Source: Olavius algarvensis Delta 4 endosymbiont
GTDB taxonomy: Bacteria > Desulfobacterota > Desulfobacteria > Desulfobacterales > CAJINA01
Assembly: GCA_905176665.1 (NCBI GenBank)
Contig: CAJINA010000075.1
Span: 27,324-91,323, forward strand
Direction of reading: 5' to 3'
DNA length: 64,000 bases
Under the pieces are notes generated by a model. That model did no database searches. It was given only the letters and a program-made list of their open reading frames with translations, and had not been told where the DNA came from. Positions within the stretch are counted from its first letter, which is position 1. Each line of letters starts with the position of its first letter. Both the position numbers and the translations under genes were made by a program. Below, in pieces: positions 16,609-25,740 of this stretch.

Positions 16609-18382
16609 GAAGCCGGTTTGCCAACCGGTGGAACACACCACCCGCCGCGCTCAAGGCCGCAAAGGTACCCCGTTCCACGATTTTGCCCCCGGACATGACC
16701 AGAATCCGATCGGCCTTTTCCACATCCGCCATGCGATGGGTCACGGTCAGTACGGTTCGGCCGGCAGACAGTCTATCCAGCGCCCCCAGAACCAAGTGTT
16801 CGTTTTCCACGTCCAAGCCGGCGGTGGGTTCGTCCAGCAGCAGGAGCGGCGCTTTTTTTAAAAATACCCGTGCCAGTGCGATTCGCTGGGCTTGCCCCCG
16901 GGACAGTCCGTACCCGCGCTCTCCGATGACCGTATCCAAGCCCCGCGCAAGAGGTTGGGTGAAATCCAACACTCGCGCTGAACGGGCAGCGTCGACCACA
17001 GCCTGCTCCGAGGCGCCCGGCCGCCCCATTTGAATGTTGTCGCGGATGCTTCCGAAAAAGAGGGCCGGATCCTGACCGATCCAGGACAGGTATCGCCGCC
17101 GCCTGGCCGGGTCCAGGTGGTCTGCGGATATCCCGTTGGCCGTTATCTGTCCCCGGTCCGGCTGGAGAAACCCGAGCAGCAGATCAAGTACCGTTGTCTT
17201 TCCGGCACCGCTCTCACCAACCAGGGCGAGTTTTTCCCCGGCTTTAACTGTGAAACTGATACCGTTCAAAGCGGGCCGCCGGCCTCTGTCGTAAGCCAGG
17301 TGCACATCCCTAAAACAGAGTTCGATACCGCCGGATGGCTCAAAAAGCACGGGCTTGTCGGGGGCGACCGGAACCGGCACAGCCAGCACCTTGAGGATTT
17401 CCTGGGCAGCTCCGACGGCCTCGGCCCGGGCATGGTAATGGGTGCCCAGTTCCCTGAGGGGTAGATAGAATTCAGGGGCCAGCAGCAGGATGAAAACCCC
17501 GCCGGAGAGGGTTAACGGCAGTCCCCAGGGGCCGAAGTGATAGTAACCCAGATACGTCATGCCAAGGTATACAGCGACCATGGCAATGGCGATCGCACTG
17601 AAAAACTCCAGGACTGCGGAAGATAGAAACGCGATGCGCAGTACGCTCATCGTCCGTTTACGATAGTCGCGTGACACCCGGGCAACGGTCTTTTCGGCAC
17701 CCCGGCTTTTGTGGAACAATTTGAGGGTGGGCAACCCCTGCAAAATGTCCAGAAAATGAGCGCTCATTCGTGATAGCGCCTGAAAGTGGCGTTGGCTGAC
17801 ACTTTCCGCTCCCATGCCGACCAGTACCATGAACAGAGGAACTAGCGGGGCGGTGACCATCAAAAGGCCGCCGGCTGCCCAGCTGACCGGGAAGACAAAT
17901 GTCAAAATAGCGGCGGGGATCGTTATTGCCAGGGCCATTTGCGGGAGATAGTGGGCAAAAAAGCCGTGCAGCCCTTCCACCTGTTCCATAACGGTGCTAG
18001 CCAGGGCACCGGTGTTCCGGCCGGTCACATAGGCCGGGCCGAGTCGGGTGATGTGTGCCATGAGGGTCGATCGGACCACCCGTCGTATTTTTGCACTGGC
18101 TGCGAAGCCTGAAACCTCACGTCCCCAGCCGAGGAACGCTCTGACCAGGTAGATGCCGACAAGCGCCCCAAAAAAAGGCCAGAGCGCTTCCCGACTCTTT
18201 CCGTCGATCACCGCACCGTGGATAATGCGTGCTAAAAATCCAGCCTGTGCAATGAGCAGCAGCCCGCTACCCAGGCCCAACCCGACGGATAGCCCGATCC
18301 AACCCTTGGCCGGCATTACCTGTTTAAACAGCCAGCGCCGTCCTGTCTTCGCATCAGTGCTTTGATCGCCTGATTCTTGCAA
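16586..18382 (-). CDS. cydD: Heterodimeric thiol exporter ABC subunit CydD
   Basis: Protein of 598 residues. Membrane domain about 25-320, with TLPTLKLFHKSRGAEKT, the CydD-like intracellular segment. ATPase domain has Walker A GESGAGKTTVLDLLLG, signature LSRGQAQRIALARVF (R replaces the second G of LSGGQ, as is common in CydD) and Walker B LLLLDEPTAGLD. It pairs with CydC. It is first in the minus-strand cydDC-rrf2-cydAB block. Confidence 0.94.
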   Translation of the reverse strand: MQESGDQSTDAKTGRRWLFKQVMPAKGWIGLSVGLGLGSGLLLIAQAGFLARIIHGAVIDGKSREALWPFFGALVGIYLVRAFLGWGREVSGFAASAKIRRVVRSTLMAHITRLGPAYVTGRNTGALASTVMEQVEGLHGFFAHYLPQMALAITIPAAILTFVFPVSWAAGGLLMVTAPLVPLFMVLVGMGAESVSQRHFQALSRMSAHFLDILQGLPTLKLFHKSRGAEKTVARVSRDYRKRTMSVLRIAFLSSAVLEFFSAIAIAMVAVYLGMTYLGYYHFGPWGLPLTLSGGVFILLLAPEFYLPLRELGTHYHARAEAVGAAQEILKVLAVPVPVAPDKPVLFEPSGGIELCFRDVHLAYDRGRRPALNGISFTVKAGEKLALVGESGAGKTTVLDLLLGFLQPDRGQITANGISADHLDPARRRRYLSWIGQDPALFFGSIRDNIQMGRPGASEQAVVDAARSARVLDFTQPLARGLDTVIGERGYGLSRGQAQRIALARVFLKKAPLLLLDEPTAGLDVENEHLVLGALDRLSAGRTVLTVTHRMADVEKADRILVMSGGKIVERGTFAALSAAGGVFHRLANRLHGEDGRG

Positions 18383-18688
18383 TTGTCAATTCCTCGTGCC
18401 GACCGCAAACCCTTGATGCGCGGTACCGAATGCTCTGGCAATGTCCCCGGCATCCCCGGTTGTTTAAAAGAATTGTTCACCACTTTAAGCACGGCCACAG
18501 GGGATTGTACGGTTTAGAGCCGGCAGCCAGTACGATCATGCCCGCGGCAACCTGCTCTTGAAGGCTGTCTTGATCTATGCTGAGCCAGGGGTTTTAACTG
18601 TAAGGGCGATGTCACCAGTCGGGTCAAATTACGGATAGCACCCTTGTAGCGGCCAGGACGTCCCGGCTCCCGGACTGAAGTGGCGCCT
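18383..18688. other. Intergenic spacer, no gene seen
   Basis: This 306-base stretch between cydD and the flavoprotein gene has no ORF with a ribosome site and no strong hairpin. It presumably holds the cydD promoter and the flavoprotein gene's 3' region. Confidence 0.4.
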
Positions 18689-19795
18689 TTACTCTTGAAA
18701 TTCGTGCATAAATTTCCGGTCGATGTAATCTTTGATTTTGAAGGCCAATTTCCCGGTCAGGCGCCAAATGCCTTTGCTGAGGATGCCTTTGCCGTCGCCC
18801 AGGTTGAAAATCAGCAGATAGTTGCCGCCCGGATCGAAGGGGTGCAGCGATTCACCGTCCAGAGCGGCAAGCAGGTTGTGATAGAGTACCGGATTCTGGC
18901 GCACGGCATAGACCCCAACTTTATCCAGGGGCTGCTCTTGAAAATGGATGCAATCCCCACCGCCGAATATTTCCGGGTAATCCGGGCATTGGAGGTAATG
19001 GTTGACCAACAGGCCGCCATCCGGGCCGGTGGGCAGGTTGGAAGCGGCAAATATGCGCGAGGGTTTGACGCCCCGGGCGAGGAAGATAAGGTCGGCCGGA
19101 TGAGTTTCACCGGACTGTAGAGTGATTTCGCCATCCGTCATGCCGGTAACGTAGCTGCCTTTCTGAATGGATACCCCACGGGCAAGCAGGGATTTCTCCG
19201 CATGGCGACCGATCCAGGCCGGAAAGCGGGACATCAAGCCCCGGCCGGCGAAGATTTGCACGGCCACGCCCCTGAGACCGTGGGTCGCCAGGAGGGTCAC
19301 GATGTTGCCGGCCACTTCGATGGCGGAAGCACCGCCGCCCACGATGGCAATCCGACCGGATCCGGTTTCGCCCAGCCCAATGATCCTTTTCTGGGCCTGC
19401 TGCAGCCTTTCAATAGGTTTAACGGTAAAAATGTCGGCTGACTCAGCCAGTCCTTCCAGCCCGGGCACGAAGCTCCCCGCGTTGCAGGATACGATGTCGT
19501 AGGGGATCTCCTGGCCGTCAGTCAGTCGAATGCGTTTGCGGACCGGGTCGATACGTTCGGCTTTGCCTTTGATAAACACGCCGCCCCGGTTAGCGGTCAT
19601 TTTCTGCACAGCGAAACGAATCTCTTCCGGCCGGTAGGTCTTGCCGAGCATCCCGGGACCCATCCCGGAGTAATAGTGATGCTCCGAAGGACCGATAATC
19701 GTTACCCGGTGACCTCTTTCAACGAAATGGTGCAGGTTCTGAAGGGTGACCATGTGGGCATGGCCGGCCCCGATCATTACCAGTTTCTTCGACAT
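18689..19795 (-). CDS. FAD-dependent pyridine nucleotide-disulfide oxidoreductase (SelD-fusion type domain, free-standing)
   Basis: Protein of 368 residues. It starts KKLVMIGAGHAHMVTLQNL with the FAD-binding GxGxxH. HHYYSGMGPGMLGKTYRPEE and a second dinucleotide site IAIVGGGASAIEVAGNI follow, then PEIFGGGDCIHF near the C-terminus. These features match the family often fused N-terminally to selenophosphate synthetase SelD (TIGR03169), but SelD is absent here. It resembles NDH-2 and sulfide-quinone reductases too. It starts seven bases after the stop of the Sec-containing rhodanese-ferritin gene and surely shares its transcript. Electron donor and acceptor unknown. Confidence 0.82.
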   Translation of the reverse strand: MSKKLVMIGAGHAHMVTLQNLHHFVERGHRVTIIGPSEHHYYSGMGPGMLGKTYRPEEIRFAVQKMTANRGGVFIKGKAERIDPVRKRIRLTDGQEIPYDIVSCNAGSFVPGLEGLAESADIFTVKPIERLQQAQKRIIGLGETGSGRIAIVGGGASAIEVAGNIVTLLATHGLRGVAVQIFAGRGLMSRFPAWIGRHAEKSLLARGVSIQKGSYVTGMTDGEITLQSGETHPADLIFLARGVKPSRIFAASNLPTGPDGGLLVNHYLQCPDYPEIFGGGDCIHFQEQPLDKVGVYAVRQNPVLYHNLLAALDGESLHPFDPGGNYLLIFNLGDGKGILSKGIWRLTGKLAFKIKDYIDRKFMHEFQE

Positions 19796-19802
19796 GGCTT
19801 CC

Positions 19803-20639
19803 TCAACGGTTGATGTTGTCTACCAGATCACCCAGCAGCGCCAGATGGTTTTTTTCTTCGTCGGCCATTTGCATCAGCATTTGGCTGCCCTCTGGGTCAT
19901 TGCTGGCGGTCGCTGCGCGCATATAGAGATCCAGGGCCTGGCCCTCTATAGACATGGCGATGGCCGCAATATCGACCACCGATTCGAGGTCGGGATTGAA
20001 CAGCTGCATGTATTCCTCGGTGGTCAGTCCGCCTTCCATAGCGCTGCCGGATGTCAGGGCTTCCAGGTCCTTTGCTACGGCGGACTTGCCGGTCAGGCGG
20101 TTGTACTCGGCCACGATTCTCTCCTGGTGTTTTATCTCGATACCGCCCAATTTGCCGAACAGGGCCCTCACATCCGGGTTTTCGGCAGCCGCCTCCTGGC
20201 TGGCATAAAAATCCTTCAGTCCGGTTTCCAGGCCAAAGGCCACCAGAAGCGCTTCCGCGCCGGACTCGCGCCCGGCGAACAGCGCCAGGCCCAGGTCTTG
20301 CGAACCGATCGCCGCTGCCCCTTCGAACGCCTTGATCCCCCCGGCAAGGTTATAGATATTCTTGAAACCCTGACCGGCGAGCAACTGCGCAGCAACCCGG
20401 CTGCGCCCGCCCACGGCTCAATAGACCATCAGCGGCTGGTCGCGATCCAGTTCGTCGAGCCGATCGGTCAGTTGGGGCAGGGGAATCAAGGTGGCGCCGG
20501 GGATGTGGCCGGCATTGTATTCACTGGGTTGGCGCACATCCAGAACCAGCATGTCGCCGGTGTCGGTATCGGCCATCATATCCCTGGCCTGGGTTGAGTC
20601 GATGGATTCCACAGGGGTAAAAAATTGTTTCCAGCGCAT
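19803..20639 (-). CDS. Selenocysteine rhodanese fused to a ferritin-like domain
   Basis: Reading TGA at 20418-20420 as Sec gives a 278-residue protein from MRWKQFFTPV at 20639. Residues 1-110 are a rhodanese: LVLDVRQPSEYNAGHIPGA, then LMVY-U74-AVGGRSRVAAQLL, where Sec takes the place of the catalytic cysteine of the CxxGxRS loop. Residues 120-278 are a ferritin-like di-iron domain (EALLVAFGLETGLKDFY, IEIKHQERIV, AMSIEGQALDLY, EEKNHLALL). Frame, family motif and downstream hairpin all support recoding rather than termination. The ribosome region before 20639 reads AAGTGAGGT. Likely role: sulfur or selenium relay combined with peroxide handling; this is inference. Confidence 0.85.
20387..20406 (-). 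promoter_or_regulatory. SECIS stem-loop of the rhodanese-ferritin gene
   Basis: Message bases 15-34 after the UGA form GCGCAGC-CGGGUU-GCUGCGC, a perfect seven-pair stem with a six-base loop starting with C then GGG. Loop position (22-27) is close to that of the E. coli fdhF element, whose loop also carries GGU. Confidence 0.75.
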
Positions 20640-20864
20640 GGTGACCTCACTTTTAATTGTATGGTTGCGGTTGCATTTGGGGGGATTTGCATGTCCAGGG
20701 GCGATCATAGCAGAATCAACTTCCCGTGACAATTAGAGACGACGACCGAGCATCGAAAACGTGGCATGGAGATTGCAAACTCTCAAGAGAACCCTATGAC
20801 AATACAGGCCGACTATCTTGTTACCAATGCCTGTTAACCCGGAAACAATCGCAAAGGGGGACGC

Positions 20865-21320
20865 ATGGACCTGCAAGAGTATAAACAAATCGTCGAAAGT
20901 GCCATCGGTGAAGAAGTGGCTGCCAGCATTTTTTACCAGGAGGCTTCGGAAAAGGTTGAAGACCCATACCTGAAGAAAATGTTTGCGCAACTGGCCGAGG
21001 ACGAGCGCGGTCACAAGCGAATCCTGGAAAAGATCCTGACCAGTGAGCGCATCCAGCAATACTTCAAGGAATCGGTTGATTTCAAGGTGTCGGAAACGGT
21101 GGACAAACCCGAACTGTCCACCCAGATGAAACCGGCCGATGCCGTTGCCCTGGCCATGAAAAATGAAGAAGAAGCCATGCAGATGTACCAGCAGATGGCG
21201 GATGCCTGTGACGACCCCGAAATGAAACGCGCGTTTGAAGATCTGGCTACCATGGAGCGCGGCCACAAACGCAAGATGGAAGCGGCGTTCGTGGATATCG
21301 GGTATCCTGAGGTCTGGTAG
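20865..21320 (+). CDS. Ferritin-like (rubrerythrin-family) protein
   Basis: Protein of 151 residues with two repeats of the di-iron ligand helix pair: GEEVAASIFYQEASEKV with AEDERGHKRIL, and AMKNEEEAMQMYQQMADAC with ATMERGHKRKM. No rubredoxin domain. Start at 20865 follows AAAGGGGGAC. It diverges from the rhodanese-ferritin operon across a 225-base gap and is followed after two bases by the DUF3786-like gene (TAGCCATG), so the two are one transcript. Confidence 0.88.
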   Translation: MDLQEYKQIVESAIGEEVAASIFYQEASEKVEDPYLKKMFAQLAEDERGHKRILEKILTSERIQQYFKESVDFKVSETVDKPELSTQMKPADAVALAMKNEEEAMQMYQQMADACDDPEMKRAFEDLATMERGHKRKMEAAFVDIGYPEVW

Positions 21321-21322
21321 CC

Positions 21323-22147
21323 ATGGCCTTATCCGTCGTGGATCTCTATCGCGATGTCCTGCCGAAGACCAATTGCGGCGACTGCGGATTCACCACCTAC
21401 CTGGCCTTTGCAAGTCAGGTGGTCTCGGAAAAGCTAGATCTCGGCCGGTGTCCCCATATCCCGGCCGACTTGTTGGAAAAAAGTAAAACAGAACTCGCCG
21501 AGCAGTACCGGGAGGGGCGCTGGACCAAGCGGGACATGGCCGCCGACGCACTGGAATGGGCCTGCCAGAAAGCGGCGTCCATGGCGTTGCCGGACCTACC
21601 CGCCCGCATAGGCGGGCACCTGGTGCAACGAGACAACCTCACGTTTCTGGAACTTCCCTATTTTACGACATCCGTACTGATCGGGGACGGCATGATCGTC
21701 AGGAACGATAATGCCGAACTCACCCGCTGGGAGCAGGTATTCCTTTATAACCACCTGGCCCAGGGCGGCTGGCGGCAGCCCCTCGGCAAATGGAAAGGAC
21801 TGGTGGAATTCCCCAATACTGTCTCAAAAATCAAATCGATGATTGAACAGGTTGAGACACCTTTGATACAGAGATTTAGGGGGCAAACGGACACTTTAAA
21901 AGCTGCGGCCGCTGCCATCGGCGGGGTGGAGCACACCGACGACCGGGAATCATCCGGCCTGAATTTTCATTTTCAACCCCTGCCCCGGGTCCCGGTAACC
22001 CTGATGTTCTGGGACGAAGACCCCGAAGATGGTTTCGAACCAATGGCTAAACTGCTTTTTGACGAAACGGTGACCGAGCATCTGGATATTGAATCGATCA
22101 TGTTTCTCAGCGAACGGCTCCGCCAGTTGCTGTGCATTACAGACTAG
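21323..22147 (+). CDS. DUF3786-type protein with N-terminal Fe-S motif
   Basis: Protein of 274 residues. The first 45 residues, LYRDVLPKTNCGDCGFTTYLAFASQVV ... RCPH, are the C-x2-C-x-(n)-C [4Fe-4S] motif found at the start of the corrinoid iron-sulfur protein large subunit. The rest is a globular domain (VLIGDGMIVRNDNAELTRWEQVF, PVTLMFWDEDPEDGFEP, LDIESIMFLSERL) of the kind labelled DUF3786 in anaerobes. Role unknown; perhaps a corrinoid- or CO-metabolism accessory factor, since CO dehydrogenase is encoded in this genome. Starts two bases after the ferritin-like gene. Confidence 0.75.
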   Translation: MALSVVDLYRDVLPKTNCGDCGFTTYLAFASQVVSEKLDLGRCPHIPADLLEKSKTELAEQYREGRWTKRDMAADALEWACQKAASMALPDLPARIGGHLVQRDNLTFLELPYFTTSVLIGDGMIVRNDNAELTRWEQVFLYNHLAQGGWRQPLGKWKGLVEFPNTVSKIKSMIEQVETPLIQRFRGQTDTLKAAAAAIGGVEHTDDRESSGLNFHFQPLPRVPVTLMFWDEDPEDGFEPMAKLLFDETVTEHLDIESIMFLSERLRQLLCITD

Positions 22148-22326
22148 AAGCTATTTAAATAATAGGCGGTTAACTGATAGCCACTAGCAGTGAGCAAGTT
22201 GGCCACCGCCCTGGAGGGGAAGGGCGCTAGGCCGGACAGGTGGAAGGGAATATAGGCAGCACATCGGCTTTAAATTGGCTAACGGCTAAAAGCCAACAGC
22301 TAACCGCACGACCATCAGGAGCAGCT

Positions 22327-22545
22327 ATGGAAGAACATAAAGTCACGATTTTCAGTCCCTATGAATTTTCAGTCGGCCAGAAGATCAATATCGCCGACGG
22401 GCCCCGCAAGGGTGATTGGGAAGTGATCGGCCTGTCGGCGCGCAAGGTCACCCTCAAATGCCCCATCAGTCACCGAGAATTCGAGTGGGACCGGTTTTGC
22501 TATCACCTGGAAGACCGTACCCAGCCCTGGCCGGGTGAAGATTAG
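22327..22545 (+). CDS. Conserved hypothetical small protein
   Basis: Protein of 72 residues from MEEHKVTIFSPYEFSVGQKI; the ATG at 22327 follows CAGGAGCAG. It is beta-rich and ends RFCYHLEDRTQPWPGED. KINIADGPRKGDWEVIGLSARKVTLKCP resembles small beta-barrel folds. No known family recognised. It lies alone between the DUF3786 gene and sucA. The 180-base leader holds short reiterated words (GGCTAACGGCTAAAAGCCAACAG). Confidence 0.55.
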   Translation: MEEHKVTIFSPYEFSVGQKINIADGPRKGDWEVIGLSARKVTLKCPISHREFEWDRFCYHLEDRTQPWPGED

Positions 22546-22811
22546 GGGCTGTTTCTGAATTCGGACAAACAGTTCCCAAGATGGCGCGGTGACTGGTCTG
22601 TTTGCACTGATCTTAAATATATTTGAGGCTTTACAACCCGGCACGATACCGCTATGTTTTAGGCACCCATATCGTAATCGTAGCCTTAACGGGTTTCACG
22701 GCTTAACTCCTTTCAGATATTATACAACCGGGAATACTGTTTTGCCCGGAGCGCGGCACCCACGGTCCGGCAGGCGAAAGTACGCTGCCCGGCGGTGAAA
22801 AGGACATCAGG

Positions 22812-25541
22812 ATGAAACAAGACGAAACCTTGAATATCGATTACTACGAAACCCAGTATGAAAATTGGAAGGCGGACCCGGAATCCGTTACCCCTGACTG
22901 GCAGCATTTCTTCAAAGGCTTTGAGATCGCCTATGCCGGTACCCTGGGCGGCCCGGGTGAACCTGTCCGGGGCCAGGCGGCCAATCAGGCCGAAGTGGCG
23001 GCTTTGATCTACCGCTACCGGGATATCGGCCACCTGCTGGCCTGCATGGACCCTCTGAGTGCCTGCCCGACTGAACACCCCCTGCTCGACCTGGAAGCAT
23101 TCGGTCTGTCCCTGGACGAACTGAGCAACCGCTATATTGCCCCGGAAACTCTCTTTAAGAGCGATGCCACCCTCAAGGATATTGTCCAGGCCCTGAAAGA
23201 GACGTATTGCCGTTCGATCGGCGTGGAGTACCTGCACTTGCAGGATCCGGCTGAACAGCGTTGGCTGCAGGAGCGTATGGAGCCGACCCGGAACCGGACT
23301 GGCTTCAGTCCGGAAGAAAAGCACAGCATTCTGGAAAAACTGGTACAGTCGGCCAGGTTCGAAGGCTTCCTCAACAAGAAGTATACCGGGGTAACGCGCT
23401 TTTCGTTGGAGGGCGGCGACGCCCTGATACCGTTTTTGCATTTTTTGACGGAGACGGCCGCTGAAAACGGCGTGGCCCAGATTATCCTCGGCATGGCCCA
23501 CCGCGGGCGGCTGAATGTCCAGACCAATGTTCTGGGAAGGCCCTTTGCGGAAATATTCGCCGAATTCGAGAGCTGCTATGATCCGGACCAGCTGGTCGGC
23601 GCCGGCGACGTCAAGTACCACAATGGCTACCTGTCGGATATCACTACCGCGGCCGGCCATCCCCTGAGACTGTACCTGGTGAACAACCCGAGTCATCTGG
23701 AAGCCGTCGATCCGGTGGTCCAGGGGATTGCCCGGGCCCGCCAGGAACTGGAAGCGGAAGATCCCCTGGTTGGGTTCGGCCGGATCATGCCGATCTGCCT
23801 CCACGGGGACGCGGCCTTTGCCGGCCAGGGCGTGGTGGCCGAAACCCTCAATATGTCGGCCCTGGCCGGATATCGTACCGGCGGTACGATCCACGTGATT
23901 ATCAACAACCAGATCGGCTATACCACTTTGCCCGAAGATGCACGCTCCACCCGCTACTCCACCGACGTGGCCAAGATGCTGATGGTGCCGATTTTCCACG
24001 TGCATGGCGAAGATCCGGAAGCGGTTGTCCATGTGGCCCGGTTGGCCGAGGCCTACCGGCGGACCTTCGGCAAGGATGTGGTGGTGGATCTGGTCTGCTA
24101 TCGCCGTTTTGGTCACAATGAAGGCGACGATCCCTACTTTACCCAGCCGCTGATGTATGAACGTATCAAGACCCGGCCGTCCCTTGACAAGGTCTACCTG
24201 GAGACCCTGCAGGCGGAAAATGTAGTGACTGCTAAGGCCCTGGCCATGATTGAAGAGCCGCTGGCCCAGAGACTGGATCAGGATTACGCGGAGACCAAAA
24301 ATAGCACGTGCGCTTTTCCAGAGGACCGCTTTTTTGAGAACCTGGACGGTTACAATGGTCGGTTTTCCTTTCGGCATCCGGCCACCGCTATTGCCAAAAA
24401 GGACCTGGTTACCCTGGCGGAAGACCAGATGCGGGTCCCGGAAGGTTTTTCCATCAATCGCAAAGTCAAACGGGGCCTGGAAAAACGGGTAGCGACGGTC
24501 AAGGCCGGTAAGGGGATTGACTGGGCCAACGCCGAGAGTCTGGCATTTGCGTCGATCCTCAAGGAGGGTCACCCAATCAGGCTCAGCGGGCAGGATGTGC
24601 GCCGGGGAACGTTCAGCCAGCGGCACTGCGTACTGTTCGACTCCCAAAGCGGGGCCGGCCACATTCCCCTCAACCACCTGGCGGCTGATCAGGGGCACTT
24701 TGACGTCTATAACAGTCATCTGTCTGAATACGGGGTGCTGGGTTTCGAATATGGATATGCCATGGTGCGTCCCGAAGGCCTGGTCATGTGGGAAGCCCAG
24801 TTCGGCGATTTTGCGAATACGGCCCAGGCGATCATCGATCTGTTTATAGCCAGCGGCCAATCCAAATGGCAGCGGCTTTCCGGGTTGGTCCTGCTCCTCC
24901 CGCACGGTATGGAGGGCATGGGGCCGGAGCATTCCAGCGCCCGCCCGGAGCGGTTTTTACAGCTTTGCACCGATGACAACATGCAGGTCTGCAACCCGAC
25001 TACCCCGGCCCAGTACTTTCACCTGTTGCGGCGGCAGGTGGTGGCCCGGCACCGGTTGCCCCTGGTGGTTCTGACGCCCAAGAGCCTGCTGCGGCACCCG
25101 CTGGCGGTGTCGGATGTCCGGGAATTTACCACCGGGTCGTTTAGGCCGCTGCTGGTGGACGACGCCGGTCAGAACGCGGTAAAAAAAGTGCTGCTTTGCA
25201 GCGGCAAGCTTTACTACCAGTTGCTGGAACGCCGTTCGCAGCTGGCTTTGAAAGACACGGTGCTGGTCCGTCTGGAACAGATCTATCCTTTTCCAGCCGC
25301 ACAGCTGGAAAAAGCCCTGGCCAAATTTGGAAAGAAGACCAACCTGGTGTGGGTCCAGGAGGAACCTGATAACATGGGCGCCTGGCGGTTCGTCGCGCCG
25401 CTGATAGAGGCCGTTGCCGGGCGTCCGCCGGCATATATCGGTCGCAAGGCGTCGGCCAGCCCGGCCACCGGCTTTCCGGCCATCTACAAGCGCGAACAGA
25501 CGGCCGTTCTGGATGAGGCCGTGGGGGCCATAGAAGATTAG
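22812..25541 (+). CDS. sucA: 2-oxoglutarate dehydrogenase E1 component
   Basis: Protein of 909 residues, the usual E1o length. N-terminal E2-binding helix region (NIDYYETQYENWKADPESVTPDWQHFFKGF), then the TPP-binding core with GMAHRGRLNVQTNVLGRP, HGDAAFAGQGVVAETLNMS (TPP/Mg motif GDAAFAGQG...N) and the transketolase C-terminal domain (LLLPHGMEGMGPEHSSARPERFLQ). It decarboxylates 2-oxoglutarate in the oxidative TCA cycle. sucB and lpd follow, so the full complex is encoded. In many sulfate reducers this step uses a ferredoxin oxidoreductase instead. The gene ends in TAG at the edge of dispersed element copy b. Confidence 0.97.
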   Translation: MKQDETLNIDYYETQYENWKADPESVTPDWQHFFKGFEIAYAGTLGGPGEPVRGQAANQAEVAALIYRYRDIGHLLACMDPLSACPTEHPLLDLEAFGLSLDELSNRYIAPETLFKSDATLKDIVQALKETYCRSIGVEYLHLQDPAEQRWLQERMEPTRNRTGFSPEEKHSILEKLVQSARFEGFLNKKYTGVTRFSLEGGDALIPFLHFLTETAAENGVAQIILGMAHRGRLNVQTNVLGRPFAEIFAEFESCYDPDQLVGAGDVKYHNGYLSDITTAAGHPLRLYLVNNPSHLEAVDPVVQGIARARQELEAEDPLVGFGRIMPICLHGDAAFAGQGVVAETLNMSALAGYRTGGTIHVIINNQIGYTTLPEDARSTRYSTDVAKMLMVPIFHVHGEDPEAVVHVARLAEAYRRTFGKDVVVDLVCYRRFGHNEGDDPYFTQPLMYERIKTRPSLDKVYLETLQAENVVTAKALAMIEEPLAQRLDQDYAETKNSTCAFPEDRFFENLDGYNGRFSFRHPATAIAKKDLVTLAEDQMRVPEGFSINRKVKRGLEKRVATVKAGKGIDWANAESLAFASILKEGHPIRLSGQDVRRGTFSQRHCVLFDSQSGAGHIPLNHLAADQGHFDVYNSHLSEYGVLGFEYGYAMVRPEGLVMWEAQFGDFANTAQAIIDLFIASGQSKWQRLSGLVLLLPHGMEGMGPEHSSARPERFLQLCTDDNMQVCNPTTPAQYFHLLRRQVVARHRLPLVVLTPKSLLRHPLAVSDVREFTTGSFRPLLVDDAGQNAVKKVLLCSGKLYYQLLERRSQLALKDTVLVRLEQIYPFPAAQLEKALAKFGKKTNLVWVQEEPDNMGAWRFVAPLIEAVAGRPPAYIGRKASASPATGFPAIYKREQTAVLDEAVGAIED

Positions 25542-25686
25542 AAGCTATTTCAAAAAAGTCTTTTGGCCCAATCTCGGCGTTGGGCGCCAAATTCAAATCC
25601 TCGAAATACTGTATGGTATTCCTCCGGTTTGAATGTAGCGCCTGCCTTGACTTAGAACCAAAACCTGTTTTTTAGGGAGCTTCTAA
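25541..25686. repeat. Dispersed hairpin element, copy b
   Basis: Reverse orientation relative to copies d and e: CTTTTGGCCCAATCTCGGCG ... TCGAAATACTG ... GGTATTCCTCCGG ... GCCTTGACTTAGAACCAAAAC. Outer arms GAAGCTATTTCAAAAAAG and CTGTTTTTTAGGGAGCTTC pair. It starts on the last base of sucA, inside the sucA-sucB operon. Confidence 0.8.
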
Positions 25687-25740
25687 AGTATCGGATGTTA
25701 AACCTTAATCTGTGTGTACGCACAATCTGGGAGCCTTATT

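Noticed and set aside
22713..24932. 739-codon open frame on the minus strand across sucA
   Set aside because: It is the antisense shadow of a strongly conserved E1 gene, arising from high-GC codon use, with no domain and no ribosome site.
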